Shown here in pieces: positions 10,640 to 20,681 of a stretch of 34,341 nt of DNA. The DNA is taken from positions 1-34,341 of the forward strand of contig JAKAVM010000089.1 of NCBI GenBank assembly GCA_021827485.1, given 5' to 3'. The notes beneath the pieces were generated by a model. That model was not told the DNA's origin. It ran no database searches and saw only the letters and a program-made list of their open reading frames with translations. The DNA comes from Actinomycetes bacterium (GTDB taxonomy: Bacteria; Actinomycetota; Acidimicrobiia; Acidimicrobiales; JAKAVM01). Both the position numbers and the translations under genes were made by a program. Each line of letters starts with the position of its first letter. Positions within the stretch are counted from its first letter, which is position 1.

Positions 10640-11679
10640 AACTTACTATTGATTCGCTCAATATGGTTGAGGCAACACTTGGGCTGCCCGAGCAGATTGA
10701 GAAGGCAGCCAAACAGGCATTGCAAATTTCAGAACTGCCCGATCATGAGGACATTCAAAATGTAGTGGTGCTTGGGATGGGAGGAAGTGGAATTGCTGGA
10801 GATGTGATGGTCGCAGCAGCTGGTCCTCTTATGCCCGTTCCGGTAACAGTCTGCAAAGACTATGGGGCTCCAGCCTTCGTAGATTCGACAACATTAGTTT
10901 TTGCAATATCGTTTTCGGGCAATACCGAAGAAACCCTTGAAGCTGCGACCGAGGCCTATGAGGACGGTGCACGAATGGTGGCAGTCACAAGTGGCGGCGA
11001 GCTTGCTAAATTGGCTTCGCAATGGTCGGTGCCTCTCGTAGAAGTACCTAGAACCATACCGCAACCAAGGGCAGCCATCGGGGCGTTATCGATTCCACCT
11101 CTCGTAATCTTGGAGAAAGTGGGGCTTTTTGCAGGTTCCAGTAGATGGATTGAGCTTTGTATTGAGCAACTAATCGCAAGGCGAGCTGAAATCGATTCAG
11201 ACGACGGGATATGCAACAGGGTTGCAGCCAAAATTGGTGGTGGGATTCCTCTGATCTATGGTGCCGACTCGATTGGGCAAGTTGCCGGTCTTAGATGGAA
11301 AAATCAAATAAATGAGAACGCAAAGTTGCTTTCCTTTACTGCCACTTATCCAGAACTTTGCCATAACGAGTTAGCGGGATGGGGCCAGCTTGGAGATGTA
11401 TCTCGCCAGTTATTTACACTGATAAATTTGCGTAATCCAGAGGAACATCCTCAAATTGCTCGACGCGTAGATTTGGTAACTCAAATACTTGGAGAGGTGA
11501 CTGCCGGTTCGGCTGAGGTGTTTGGTCAAGGAGAAGGAGAGCTATCTCAGCTTTTTGACCTGATGTTTGTCGGCGATATTGTTTCGCTTCTACTTGCCCA
11601 GGCTCATGGTGTTGATCCGGGTCCAATTCCGGTACTAGTTGACCTCAAGGAGGAGCTGGCTAAACCTACCGCCGAGTAG
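10636..11679 (+). CDS. SIS-domain bifunctional phosphoglucose/phosphomannose isomerase-like protein
   Basis: NVVVLGMGGSGIAGDV, AISFSGNTEETLEA, NENAKLLSFTATYPELCHNE. Located downstream of manB/Trm112 as in other actinobacteria. Confidence 0.85.
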   Translation: MKLTIDSLNMVEATLGLPEQIEKAAKQALQISELPDHEDIQNVVVLGMGGSGIAGDVMVAAAGPLMPVPVTVCKDYGAPAFVDSTTLVFAISFSGNTEETLEAATEAYEDGARMVAVTSGGELAKLASQWSVPLVEVPRTIPQPRAAIGALSIPPLVILEKVGLFAGSSRWIELCIEQLIARRAEIDSDDGICNRVAAKIGGGIPLIYGADSIGQVAGLRWKNQINENAKLLSFTATYPELCHNELAGWGQLGDVSRQLFTLINLRNPEEHPQIARRVDLVTQILGEVTAGSAEVFGQGEGELSQLFDLMFVGDIVSLLLAQAHGVDPGPIPVLVDLKEELAKPTAE

Positions 11680-11811
11680 TTGTCTGTTTCTTATTACCGC
11701 TATTTAGCTGTAAAATCGCTTCTCGAATCTAGTATAGACTAACATCTTTGATCTACCCCCCGAAACCTTATGTGGGGCGACGGGACCTAATAACTTGAGA
11801 GGAAATAGTAA

Positions 11812-13074
<1,263 letters not shown>

Positions 13075-13106
13075 ATTCTGGTGCAAACCTCCAGCATATT
13101 GGGGCC

Positions 13107-13141
13107 AAAGGTGGCTGTAGGTCAACAGAGTCGGCCTTTTT
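13107..13141 (+). terminator. Possible intrinsic terminator downstream of ahcY
   Basis: AAAGG..CTGT(aggtca)ACAG..CCTTTTT interrupted stem followed by a T-run, just after the ahcY stop. Confidence 0.3.
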
Positions 13142-13206
13142 GCTAGTTTGACTCACAATCGCAACAATTTTCTTGGCCTATTCTAAGCAAAAAGGGCGTA
13201 GAATAA

Positions 13207-13527
13207 GTGCTAATGAGTTGCGTACGGGTCTGTGGTTGCAAGTTGATGCTAGTCGCGGGCGAAACGACCCACGTAAGGCAACCTTGGTTGCTGAGCATGG
13301 CGCGATTTAGAAGTAAGTCCTGCCGTTTAGGGATGCGCAAAGGCGCGCTTTTGGCGAGAAGAAGGGAAACTTGTTTTAGAAGCTCTCTGTTGGCCAGATC
13401 ATCTAGCAAGAACTTTTTGATGGATGGTTTTTCTGGCGCCGGGGAGGTACGAGTGAAGTTCTCTGCAGGCGAGTGTGGGGTCAAAGACCAGGTCAGCCGC
13501 ACGCAACTCACTATCAGATGCAGGTGA
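13207..13527 (+). pseudogene. Possible degraded comF (phosphoribosyltransferase-family competence protein) fragment
   Basis: The 106 aa ORF contains RKGALLARRRETCFRSSLLARSSSKNFLMDGFSG. This resembles the ComF segment LLxRxRxTxxQxxLxxxxRxxNxxGAF, but the downstream PRPP-loop (LVDDVxTTGxT) is missing. It lies directly upstream of hpf, where comF sits in mycobacteria. Confidence 0.4.
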
Positions 13528-13550
13528 AATAGTTCAAGGAGGTACATGTT

Positions 13551-13841
13551 GTGAACGTATTGGTTAGCTCAAAGAATGTTGAGGTACCAGAGTCGTTGGT
13601 TAGAAGTGCCGAAGAGAAGATAAATCATTTGGGAAAGTTAATTGGGGGCGTTGAGCGTGCAGAGTTGCGTTTTACGGAGGAGAAGAACCCTCGGATATCT
13701 CAGAAGGATCTATGTAATCTGAAAGTAGTGGGCAAGAATAAAGTTGTCAGAGCAAGGGCTTGTGCACATGATCCAGCCGCTGCTCTAGAGGTCGTCGTCA
13801 ATAAAGCAATTCATCGTTTGGAAAAGCCCAAAGCACACTAG
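13551..13841 (+). CDS. hpf: Short-form ribosome hibernation promoting factor (HPF/RaiA family)
   Basis: MNVLVSSKNVEVPESLVRSAEEKINHLGKLI...AELRFTEEKNP...ARACAHDPAAALEVVVNKAIHRLEKPKAH. 96 aa, without a C-terminal dimerisation domain. Confidence 0.85.
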   Translation: MNVLVSSKNVEVPESLVRSAEEKINHLGKLIGGVERAELRFTEEKNPRISQKDLCNLKVVGKNKVVRARACAHDPAAALEVVVNKAIHRLEKPKAH

Positions 13842-13865
13842 GAGCTTTTTCCAAGCGCCACATTG

Positions 13866-13897
13866 GGTCCGGTGCCACGCAATCCGGTCCGGTGCCA
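13866..13897. repeat. 12-bp direct repeat ggtccggtgcca with 20-bp periodicity
   Basis: Copies at 13866-13877 and 13886-13897 in the hpf-secA spacer. Confidence 0.7.
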
Positions 13898-13974
13898 GCT
13901 TGTGAAGGCTTTTTTGCAAACTATTTACCTGCGTAGGCGCTAGATATCTCCCAGCCGATAGGATATTTGGAGAG

Positions 13975-16818
13975 ATGAGTATTTTCCAAAAAGTTCTGCG
14001 GGCCGGTGAGGGCAAGAAGGTGCGGCGCCTCGCAGAGTTAGTTGTGCCTATAAATGACCTTGAGCGCGAGTTCGAGGTGCTTAGCGATGATGATCTTGCG
14101 CATAAAACCGTCGAGTTCAGAGAGCGACTGGATAACGGTGAGACCCTAGACGACTTGTTGGTCGAGTCTTTTGCCCTAGTGCGTGAAGCGGCAAAACGTA
14201 AGATTGGTCAGCGTCACTTTGATGTCCAGCTTATGGGTGGAATGGCTTTGCACTTTGGGTGGATTGCCGAGATGAAAACAGGGGAGGGCAAGACTTTGGT
14301 TTCTACCCTTCCGGCGTATCTAAATGGGCTCTCAGGTGAAGGTGTCCACATGGTGACGGTAAACGACTATTTAGCAGAACGGGATGCGAACTGGATGGGC
14401 CAGATACATCGTTTCCTAGGACTGACCGTTGGGTTGATTGTACCAGGCTTGGAGGAATCTGAAGTTCGCAGAGCCGCATACGACTGTGACATAACCTATG
14501 GAACCAATACCGAGTTTGGTTTTGATTATTTGCGTGACAACATGGTGCGTACCCTGGATGCGATGGTCCAAAGAGGCCACAACTTCGCAATTGTTGACGA
14601 AGTTGACTCAATTCTGATCGATGAAGCCAGAACACCTCTGATAATAAGTGGCCCGTCAAGTGATTCGGCTCAGCTCTATTATAAATTTTCGTCTATTGTA
14701 AATACCCTAAAACGAGACATTGATTATGAAGTCGATGAAGAAAAGCGTATTGTTTTCCCACTTGAGCCCGGCATTGAGAAAGTTGAACGCCAGTTGGGGG
14801 TTGAGAACATGTTCGATGAAGTCTCCGTTAACTATGTACATCATTTGAACCAGGCACTTAGAGCTAAGGAACTCTACAAACTTGACAAGGATTACATCGT
14901 TGTTGGTGGTGAAGTAAAGATCGTTGATGAATTTACGGGTCGAACCCTTGAAGGCCGGCGTTGGAGTGAGGGGCTTCACCAAGCGGTAGAGGCCAAAGAG
15001 CGAGTAAAGATTAAGGAAGAAAACCACACTTGGGCGACCGTAACTCTTCAGAACTATTTTCGAATGTACGAGAAGATAGCTGGAATGACTGGTACCGCTG
15101 AAACCGAGGCAGCTGAGTTTGCTAATACTTATGGCATGTCGGTCGTTCCGATCCCTACAAATCGTAATATGATACGTATTGACAAATCGGATTTAGTTTT
15201 CAAGAGCGAGCAGGCAAAATTCAATGCCGTAATCGAGGACTTGGATGAGAGATATAGTCGAGGTCAACCGGTCTTGGTTGGAACAGCATCCGTAGAGAAG
15301 TCCGAGCTTCTTTCCAAGCTGCTCGAACGTAAAGGAATAACTCACAATGTCCTAAATGCAAAGCAGCATGCACGAGAAGCAGTTGTCGTGGCGCAGGCCG
15401 GGCGGCTGCATGCTATTACTGTAGCTACAAATATGGCTGGTCGAGGTGTAGACATTATTCTAGGTGGCAATCCGGAGTATCTTGTACAAGATGCTATAGC
15501 AGCGCAAGAGTTGGACCCGGATTCCGACGGCTATGAGGCGGCTAAGAAGCAATTACTTGAGACCATCTCATCAAAATGCGAAGCTGAGGCCGCAAAAGTG
15601 CGTGAGTTGGGTGGCCTTTATGTTTTAGGAAGTGAACGTCATGAGTCGAGACGTATAGACAATCAGCTACGAGGTCGTTCAGGACGACAGGGTGATCCTG
15701 GTGAGAGTAGATTTTATTTATCTCTAGAAGATGAGTTGATGAGCCGGTTTGCCACTGGTGCAATGAATTGGATAATGGATAAGACTCTTCCAGAGGATAT
15801 TCCGATTGAGGCAAAAATGGTTACTAAAGCAGTGGAGCGCGCCCAAGGTACTGTCGAGGCTTACAACTCAGAGGTTCGTAAAGATGTTCTCAAGTATGAC
15901 GAGGTAATGAATGAGCAGAGAAAGGTCATCTATGCTCTGCGTGTTCAAATTCTTGAAGGTCTTGATCTAAGGGAGAAAACACTTGAATTATTAGATCAAG
16001 CGGTTAGGTCCTGTGTCGCCGCAGCTTGCCCCTCAGATTTCCATGAAGAGTGGAACCTTGAAGCTTTGATCGCTGAACTGACTCAGTACTTTCCGACCAA
16101 GTTTACCGAAAGTGAGCTCGAGAGCGCTGATAATACCGAGCATATTATCGAATCTGTAGTTGCGGAGGCGACACTCTATTATGAGGAGCGCGAGTCAACT
16201 CTACTGCCCGGTGGTATTGAAGATTTTCGGACAATCGAGCGTGAAGTCATGATCCAGATCATTGATCAAAGATGGAGAGAACATCTTTCTGAGATGGATT
16301 ATTTACGTGAGGGAATAAACTTGCGGGCAATGGGCCAGCAAGATCCATTAGTAGCCTGGCAGCGTGAAGGTTTTGAAATGTTCAGTAAATTGGTAGCCGC
16401 AATTGATGACGACTACCTAAAGTATGTGATGCATATCGAGGCAATCCAGCAAGTGGGAACGCAAGCCGATTTTGAGCAAGCAAACTATATAGCTCAAACA
16501 GATCCATTAGCATTTGAATCATCTGGTATGGCCAATCCTGCAGTATATGCTGCAAATCAGGGGGCTATGGCTAATCAATCAGGTGGTACCTACCAAGGGC
16601 CTGGTTCTGAGTCTCGTTCCGGCGGCGCGCCTGGTTCTGGGTTGGGAGGGCCCGGTTCGGGTTCGGGTGGCCCGGAGTCGCAAGGGCAAGCTAATTATTC
16701 AGGTGACCTTCAGGTCACGCAACAACCTCTGGTAAAAGACTCTCGGGAGAAAATTGGTCGCAATGATCCCTGTTGGTGCGAGTCTGGCAAAAAATTCAAA
16801 ATGTGTCACGGACGCTGA
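13975..16818 (+). CDS. secA: Preprotein translocase subunit SecA
   Basis: FDVQLMGGMALHFGWIAEMKTGEGKTL, VNDYLAERDANWMG, GRGVDIILGGNPEYL, QLRGRSGRQGDPG, C-terminal zinc motif CWCESGKKFKMCHG. Confidence 0.98.
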   Translation: MSIFQKVLRAGEGKKVRRLAELVVPINDLEREFEVLSDDDLAHKTVEFRERLDNGETLDDLLVESFALVREAAKRKIGQRHFDVQLMGGMALHFGWIAEMKTGEGKTLVSTLPAYLNGLSGEGVHMVTVNDYLAERDANWMGQIHRFLGLTVGLIVPGLEESEVRRAAYDCDITYGTNTEFGFDYLRDNMVRTLDAMVQRGHNFAIVDEVDSILIDEARTPLIISGPSSDSAQLYYKFSSIVNTLKRDIDYEVDEEKRIVFPLEPGIEKVERQLGVENMFDEVSVNYVHHLNQALRAKELYKLDKDYIVVGGEVKIVDEFTGRTLEGRRWSEGLHQAVEAKERVKIKEENHTWATVTLQNYFRMYEKIAGMTGTAETEAAEFANTYGMSVVPIPTNRNMIRIDKSDLVFKSEQAKFNAVIEDLDERYSRGQPVLVGTASVEKSELLSKLLERKGITHNVLNAKQHAREAVVVAQAGRLHAITVATNMAGRGVDIILGGNPEYLVQDAIAAQELDPDSDGYEAAKKQLLETISSKCEAEAAKVRELGGLYVLGSERHESRRIDNQLRGRSGRQGDPGESRFYLSLEDELMSRFATGAMNWIMDKTLPEDIPIEAKMVTKAVERAQGTVEAYNSEVRKDVLKYDEVMNEQRKVIYALRVQILEGLDLREKTLELLDQAVRSCVAAACPSDFHEEWNLEALIAELTQYFPTKFTESELESADNTEHIIESVVAEATLYYEERESTLLPGGIEDFRTIEREVMIQIIDQRWREHLSEMDYLREGINLRAMGQQDPLVAWQREGFEMFSKLVAAIDDDYLKYVMHIEAIQQVGTQADFEQANYIAQTDPLAFESSGMANPAVYAANQGAMANQSGGTYQGPGSESRSGGAPGSGLGGPGSGSGGPESQGQANYSGDLQVTQQPLVKDSREKIGRNDPCWCESGKKFKMCHGR

Positions 16819-16837
16819 ACTCAAGAACTGGTCAGTT

Positions 16838-17956
16838 ATGCAAGATTTTAGTGATTCACTTGGGGGTCTGGACAAGCGCATTTGCGAAGCAGCAATCTAT
16901 CTAGGGGTTGAAAAGCTTAGACTACGCCTCGTCGAGCTTGAAGCGGAGATTTCAAGACCAGACCTATGGGACGATCCGGACAATGCCAGACAGCTAACTA
17001 CAGCTTATGGAAGAGACAAGGAAGATGTTAGCTTGATAGAACAGCTGCAGTCGAAGCTTGCGGATGCGCAAGCGCTCTATGAGCTAGGGGTTGAAGAAGG
17101 CGATGATTCAGTGGAATCAGAGATCTGTGATCTGGTTGATGATCTGTCCTACCGCCTTGACTCCCTTGAACTACGGGCACTTTTCTCTGGTGAGTTTGAC
17201 GAGTCTGATGCGGTATGTGAGATACATTCAGGCGAAGGAGGTACCGATGCGCAAGATTGGGCAGAGATGATGCTGAGAATGTACTTGCGTTGGGCCGAGC
17301 GAAGAGGATTTGAAGTTGAGTTAGATGAGGTGTCGGCCGGTCAAGAGGCTGGGATCCAGTCTGCAACGTTTATCGTAAAAGGACGGTTTGCATACGGTCT
17401 TCTCTCGGCTGAAAGAGGCGTACACCGCCTTGTAAGAATGTCACCTTTCGACTCTCAGCATCGGAGACAGACAAGTTTTTCGTCTCTAGACGTCGTACCT
17501 TTTGTGGTGGATAGCTCAGATGAGGTAGAGATAGACGAAAAGGAACTTCGTGTAGATACATATCGTTCCTCGGGAGCAGGTGGTCAGCATGTCAATGTAA
17601 CTGATTCGGCAGTACGACTTACCCATTTGCCTTCTGGCATTGTCGTTTCCTGCCAGAATGAGCGCAGTCAGCACCAAAATAAAGCGCGAGCAATGCAAAT
17701 ACTCAAGGCCAAACTTGCCGAGCTGGCCCGCGAAGAGCATAAGGACACGATGAATTCCATCTCAGGTCCCAAGTCTGATATATCGTGGGGCAGCCAGATA
17801 CGTTCCTACGTGTTAGCACCATATCGTATGGTCAAGGATCTAAGAACAGAGTTTCAAGTTGGAAATGTGGATGCAGTGTTAGACGGGGACTTGGACGAGT
17901 TTATGAACTCATTTATCCGTTGGCAGCGTGAACGAATGGCTGGTAATCGGAACTAG
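16838..17956 (+). CDS. prfB: Peptide chain release factor 2
   Basis: GGQHVNVTDSAVRLTHLPSGIVVSCQNERSQHQNKARAM; EIHSGEGGTDAQDWAEMM. The start MQDFSDSLGG at 16838 is favoured over the ORF-track start, which overlaps secA. Confidence 0.95.
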   Translation: MQDFSDSLGGLDKRICEAAIYLGVEKLRLRLVELEAEISRPDLWDDPDNARQLTTAYGRDKEDVSLIEQLQSKLADAQALYELGVEEGDDSVESEICDLVDDLSYRLDSLELRALFSGEFDESDAVCEIHSGEGGTDAQDWAEMMLRMYLRWAERRGFEVELDEVSAGQEAGIQSATFIVKGRFAYGLLSAERGVHRLVRMSPFDSQHRRQTSFSSLDVVPFVVDSSDEVEIDEKELRVDTYRSSGAGGQHVNVTDSAVRLTHLPSGIVVSCQNERSQHQNKARAMQILKAKLAELAREEHKDTMNSISGPKSDISWGSQIRSYVLAPYRMVKDLRTEFQVGNVDAVLDGDLDEFMNSFIRWQRERMAGNRN

Positions 17957-17986
17957 ATCGCCTCATCCGTGGTGGAAGGCCGATCA

Positions 17987-18376
17987 TCAGCGCTGGTAAC
18001 GAACTGACACTCCAGGGAGGTTGTCGAAGCCGGATTTATCAGCGCTGACAACTGTGCGTCTAGTTGCTCGGGCAGTTGCGGCAATTATCAGATCGTGCGC
18101 ACCTCGGGGGCGTCCTTGCTGTCGAACGGCGACCAGCAGATCCGCGTGCTCTCTGGCCACGTGGGCGTTGTAGTCAAGAGCCGGAATCGTAGCCTCGACG
18201 TCAGCCAGAAATGCTTCGCGAAGTCTGCGCGACCTCCCTATTGACAATGCCACTCCGACTCGGAGTTCAGCGATGGTGACAGCAGCGATGGCCACGTCAT
18301 CCTCATCATTTATCACATCATCGAGAGCCGAGCCGGATCGGTCCGCTTCAATTAGGAATGTCGTGTCGAAGAGCAA
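17987..18376 (-). CDS. vapC: PIN-domain toxin, VapC family
   Basis: MLFDTTFLIEADRS...AIAAVTIAELRVGV...GAHDLIIAATARATRRTVVSADKSGFDNLPGV. TTG start inside a tandem repeat. Confidence 0.9.
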   Translation of the reverse strand: MLFDTTFLIEADRSGSALDDVINDEDDVAIAAVTIAELRVGVALSIGRSRRLREAFLADVEATIPALDYNAHVAREHADLLVAVRQQGRPRGAHDLIIAATARATRRTVVSADKSGFDNLPGVSVRYQR

Positions 18377-18486
18377 CTGGGTCAGGATCGGTCCGCTTCA
18401 ATTAGGAATGTCGTGTCGAAGAGCAACTGGGTCAGGATCGGTCCGCTTCAATTAGGAATGTCGTGTCGAAGAGCAACTGGGTCAGG
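18337..18486. repeat. Three perfect 50-bp tandem repeats spanning the vapB stop and vapC start
   Basis: atcggtccgcttcaattaggaatgtcgtgtcgaagagcaactgggtcagg at 18337-18386, 18387-18436 and 18437-18486. Confidence 0.98.
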
Positions 18487-18724
18487 TTCGTTCCTCGACC
18501 TCGAGAAGCGCCCGAACAGTTGCGAGGTCGTTTCCCCAAGTGGAATCCAGGCGGTGGCGGCGGAGCATTGCCTTTACCTCGCCGCCCTGGCTGGCTTGAA
18601 TTGGACGTATCTCGGCTATAGTCCGCCCTCGGCGAACGACAGTGAACTTCTCGCCGTTGTGCTCCACCTTGTCGAGGAGGTCTGCAAAGTTCCTGGCGGC
18701 GTCGGTAGCGCTTATATCCGGCAT
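18482..18724 (-). CDS. vapB: Phd/YefM-type (VapB) antitoxin
   Basis: MPDISATDAARNFADLLDKVEHNGEKFTVVRRGRTIAEIRPI is the typical Phd/YefM N-terminus. Directly upstream of the PIN toxin. Confidence 0.88.
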   Translation of the reverse strand: MPDISATDAARNFADLLDKVEHNGEKFTVVRRGRTIAEIRPIQASQGGEVKAMLRRHRLDSTWGNDLATVRALLEVEERT

Positions 18725-18732
18725 AAAATCAG

Positions 18733-18745
18733 AATATCAGATATT
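18733..18745. promoter_or_regulatory. Palindrome AATATC-A-GATATT, candidate VapB operator
   Basis: Perfect 6-bp inverted repeat 9 bp upstream of the antitoxin start. Confidence 0.5.
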
Positions 18746-18922
18746 GTTACCGACCTCAAGAGTTGACACCCCGGATGTGTTCGGCTCTCCTAGACTTTAG
18801 TCATTGGGGGAAAGCAACTTTTTCATCGCCAAATAAAGGGAAAAATTGGCAAAAAGCTTGATCGGGCGGACCTTCACCGATTTTAGGAGTGAAGCTGGTA
18901 AGCTAAAGGCTTAACTCTTGGT

Positions 18923-18978
18923 GTTTGCAGTCCAGCGTTTGCAGTCCAGCGTTTGCAGTCCAGCGTTACCAGTCGAAC
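18923..18978. repeat. 14-bp tandem repeat gtttgcagtccagc, three perfect copies plus one degenerate copy
   Basis: 18923-18936, 18937-18950, 18951-18964, then gttaccagtcgaac. Located in the ftsE upstream region. Confidence 0.95.
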
Positions 18979-19047
18979 GTCCGCTGTATGCGAGCAGGCC
19001 GGGAGTAGGGAAGATAAGAATCTTCTTGTTAGACCTTGGAATATTTT

Positions 19048-19743
19048 ATGATTCGTTTTGAAAATGTCACTAAAACATACAAAGAGGGCGCTGTAACTGC
19101 CCTGGAAGCTTGCACCACTGAAATACAAAAAGGTGAGTTTGTATTTTTGGTCGGTTCATCTGGTTCGGGCAAGACTACTTTTTTGAAGTTAGTGCTGCGA
19201 GATGAAATGCCCGATTCAGGAAAGATATGGGTAGCTGGCAAGCAGATAGGAAAACTATCGCATTGGAAAGTTCCATATCTCAGAAGAAATATAGGTTGTG
19301 TGTTCCAAGATTTTCGCCTGCTTCCAAATAGGACCGTTCACGAAAATGTTGCTTTTGCCTTAGAAGTGATTGGCCGACCTCGACATGTTATAGATGCACA
19401 GGTTCCACAGGTACTTGAGTTGGTTGGCCTCCTCAAGAAGAGAGAAAGATTTCCGGAGGAACTTTCAGGTGGCGAACAACAAAGAGTTGCAATTGCGAGG
19501 GCATTTGTTAATCGTCCTTTAGTGCTGCTGGCCGACGAACCAACAGGCAACTTAGATCCAGCTACCACTCGCGGAATTATGAGATTACTAGATCGAATCA
19601 ATAAGACTGGAACTACTGTTGTTATGGCCACTCATGATTTTGTAATTGTGGATTCAATGCGCCGTAGGGTGATTGAGCTATCGCAAGGTCGAGTTATGCG
19701 TGATCAGGTCAGAGGTATCTATGGATACGGGACTGGGACTTAG
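19048..19743 (+). CDS. ftsE: Cell division ATP-binding protein FtsE
   Basis: [50 protein letters not shown]. Followed by ftsX. Confidence 0.95.
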   Translation: MIRFENVTKTYKEGAVTALEACTTEIQKGEFVFLVGSSGSGKTTFLKLVLRDEMPDSGKIWVAGKQIGKLSHWKVPYLRRNIGCVFQDFRLLPNRTVHENVAFALEVIGRPRHVIDAQVPQVLELVGLLKKRERFPEELSGGEQQRVAIARAFVNRPLVLLADEPTGNLDPATTRGIMRLLDRINKTGTTVVMATHDFVIVDSMRRRVIELSQGRVMRDQVRGIYGYGTGT

Positions 19744-19770
19744 AGTTCAGAAGTATTTGAATACGATATA

Positions 19771-20670
19771 ATGGCTATTTCAGTTGAATATGTAGTTAAA
19801 GAGACCACGAATAACCTGTGGCGCAATTGGATGGTTAGTCTGGCGGCAGTGGTTACGGTGGCCTTTTCGTTGTCGTTTGTAGGAGTTGCTCTACTGTTTA
19901 GACAAGAGGTTGATAACGCGACTGCTCGATGGCAAAGTGGGGTAACGCTAGCCATTTTCATGGATCAGAGTGTTCAATCGATTCACAATCCCCAGGCCAA
20001 AGCAGTTGCGGATCAGCTTGGTAACATGTCTCAAGTTGCTAAGGCATCTTTTTGCAATCAAAAATGTGCTTATAATGAGTATCGGCAGATGTTTCGGGGC
20101 GATCCCACCATGGAAAGTGCCATTACCAGCCCGTCTCAATTGCCAGTGTCTTTCAGGATAAAGCTAAAAAATGCTTCTCAAGCAAGTTCGGTGGGTGCGA
20201 TATTCAATAACCAACCGGCGGTCCAAGCAGTGGAGTATGCCAAGGGCGAGGTAGAGCAACTATTGAAAATCTCTAATTTCTTACAAGTAGCCTCGTTGGT
20301 GGCAGCCGCCGCCTTACTTGTTTCATCTATTGTATTGATATTGAATTCAATCAGGCTGGCTATCTTTGCGCGCCGCAAAGAAGTGGAAGTTATGAAGTTG
20401 GTTGGGGCAACCAACTGGTTTATTCGAATTCCTTTTATGGCAGAGGGGCTTATCCAAGGTCTAATCGGGGCCGTTATTGGTTGCGGACTTACGGCGTTTT
20501 TTGTTGACGAATTTAGAAAGCTTATTTCTCAGAATAAGATTCAATTGCTGCAGCCCATGACTGCAACTGCAGGTGAAACGCTGGTCGTCTACATCCTGCT
20601 GCTGATATTTGGAAGTCTTGTTGGCGCTGGTGGGTCTGCAATTGCGCTTCGAAGATTCTTAGACGTCTAA
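19771..20670 (+). CDS. ftsX: Cell division permease-like protein FtsX
   Basis: Four-TM layout, RRKEVEVMKLVGATNWFIRIPFMAEGLIQGLIGA. Adjacent to ftsE. Confidence 0.94.
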   Translation: MAISVEYVVKETTNNLWRNWMVSLAAVVTVAFSLSFVGVALLFRQEVDNATARWQSGVTLAIFMDQSVQSIHNPQAKAVADQLGNMSQVAKASFCNQKCAYNEYRQMFRGDPTMESAITSPSQLPVSFRIKLKNASQASSVGAIFNNQPAVQAVEYAKGEVEQLLKISNFLQVASLVAAAALLVSSIVLILNSIRLAIFARRKEVEVMKLVGATNWFIRIPFMAEGLIQGLIGAVIGCGLTAFFVDEFRKLISQNKIQLLQPMTATAGETLVVYILLLIFGSLVGAGGSAIALRRFLDV

Positions 20671-20681
20671 ATCTATATTGT

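Noticed and set aside
13143-13547. Minus-strand 134-aa ORF in the ahcY-hpf gap
   Set aside because: No recognisable motif; the opposite-strand ComF-like reading fits position and motif better.
16580-16700. Gly/Ser/Pro-rich repeats near the SecA C-terminus as a novel domain
   Set aside because: Variable low-complexity linkers before the SecA zinc motif are common, and the CWCESGKKFKMCHG motif is intact.
16838-16930. Programmed +1 frameshift in prfB (suggestive ctaggggttgaa)
   Set aside because: The reading frame is continuous from the ATG at 16838 through the whole protein, so no frameshift is needed.
18337-18486. CRISPR array
   Set aside because: The repeats are directly contiguous with no unique spacers and contain coding sequence of vapC. 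The same holds for the 41-, 49- and 14-bp arrays.
18273-18766. Plus-strand ORFs with repeated SNWVRIGPLQLGMSCRRATGSG
   Set aside because: They are antisense to vapBC and arise from the tandem repeat; there is no independent support.
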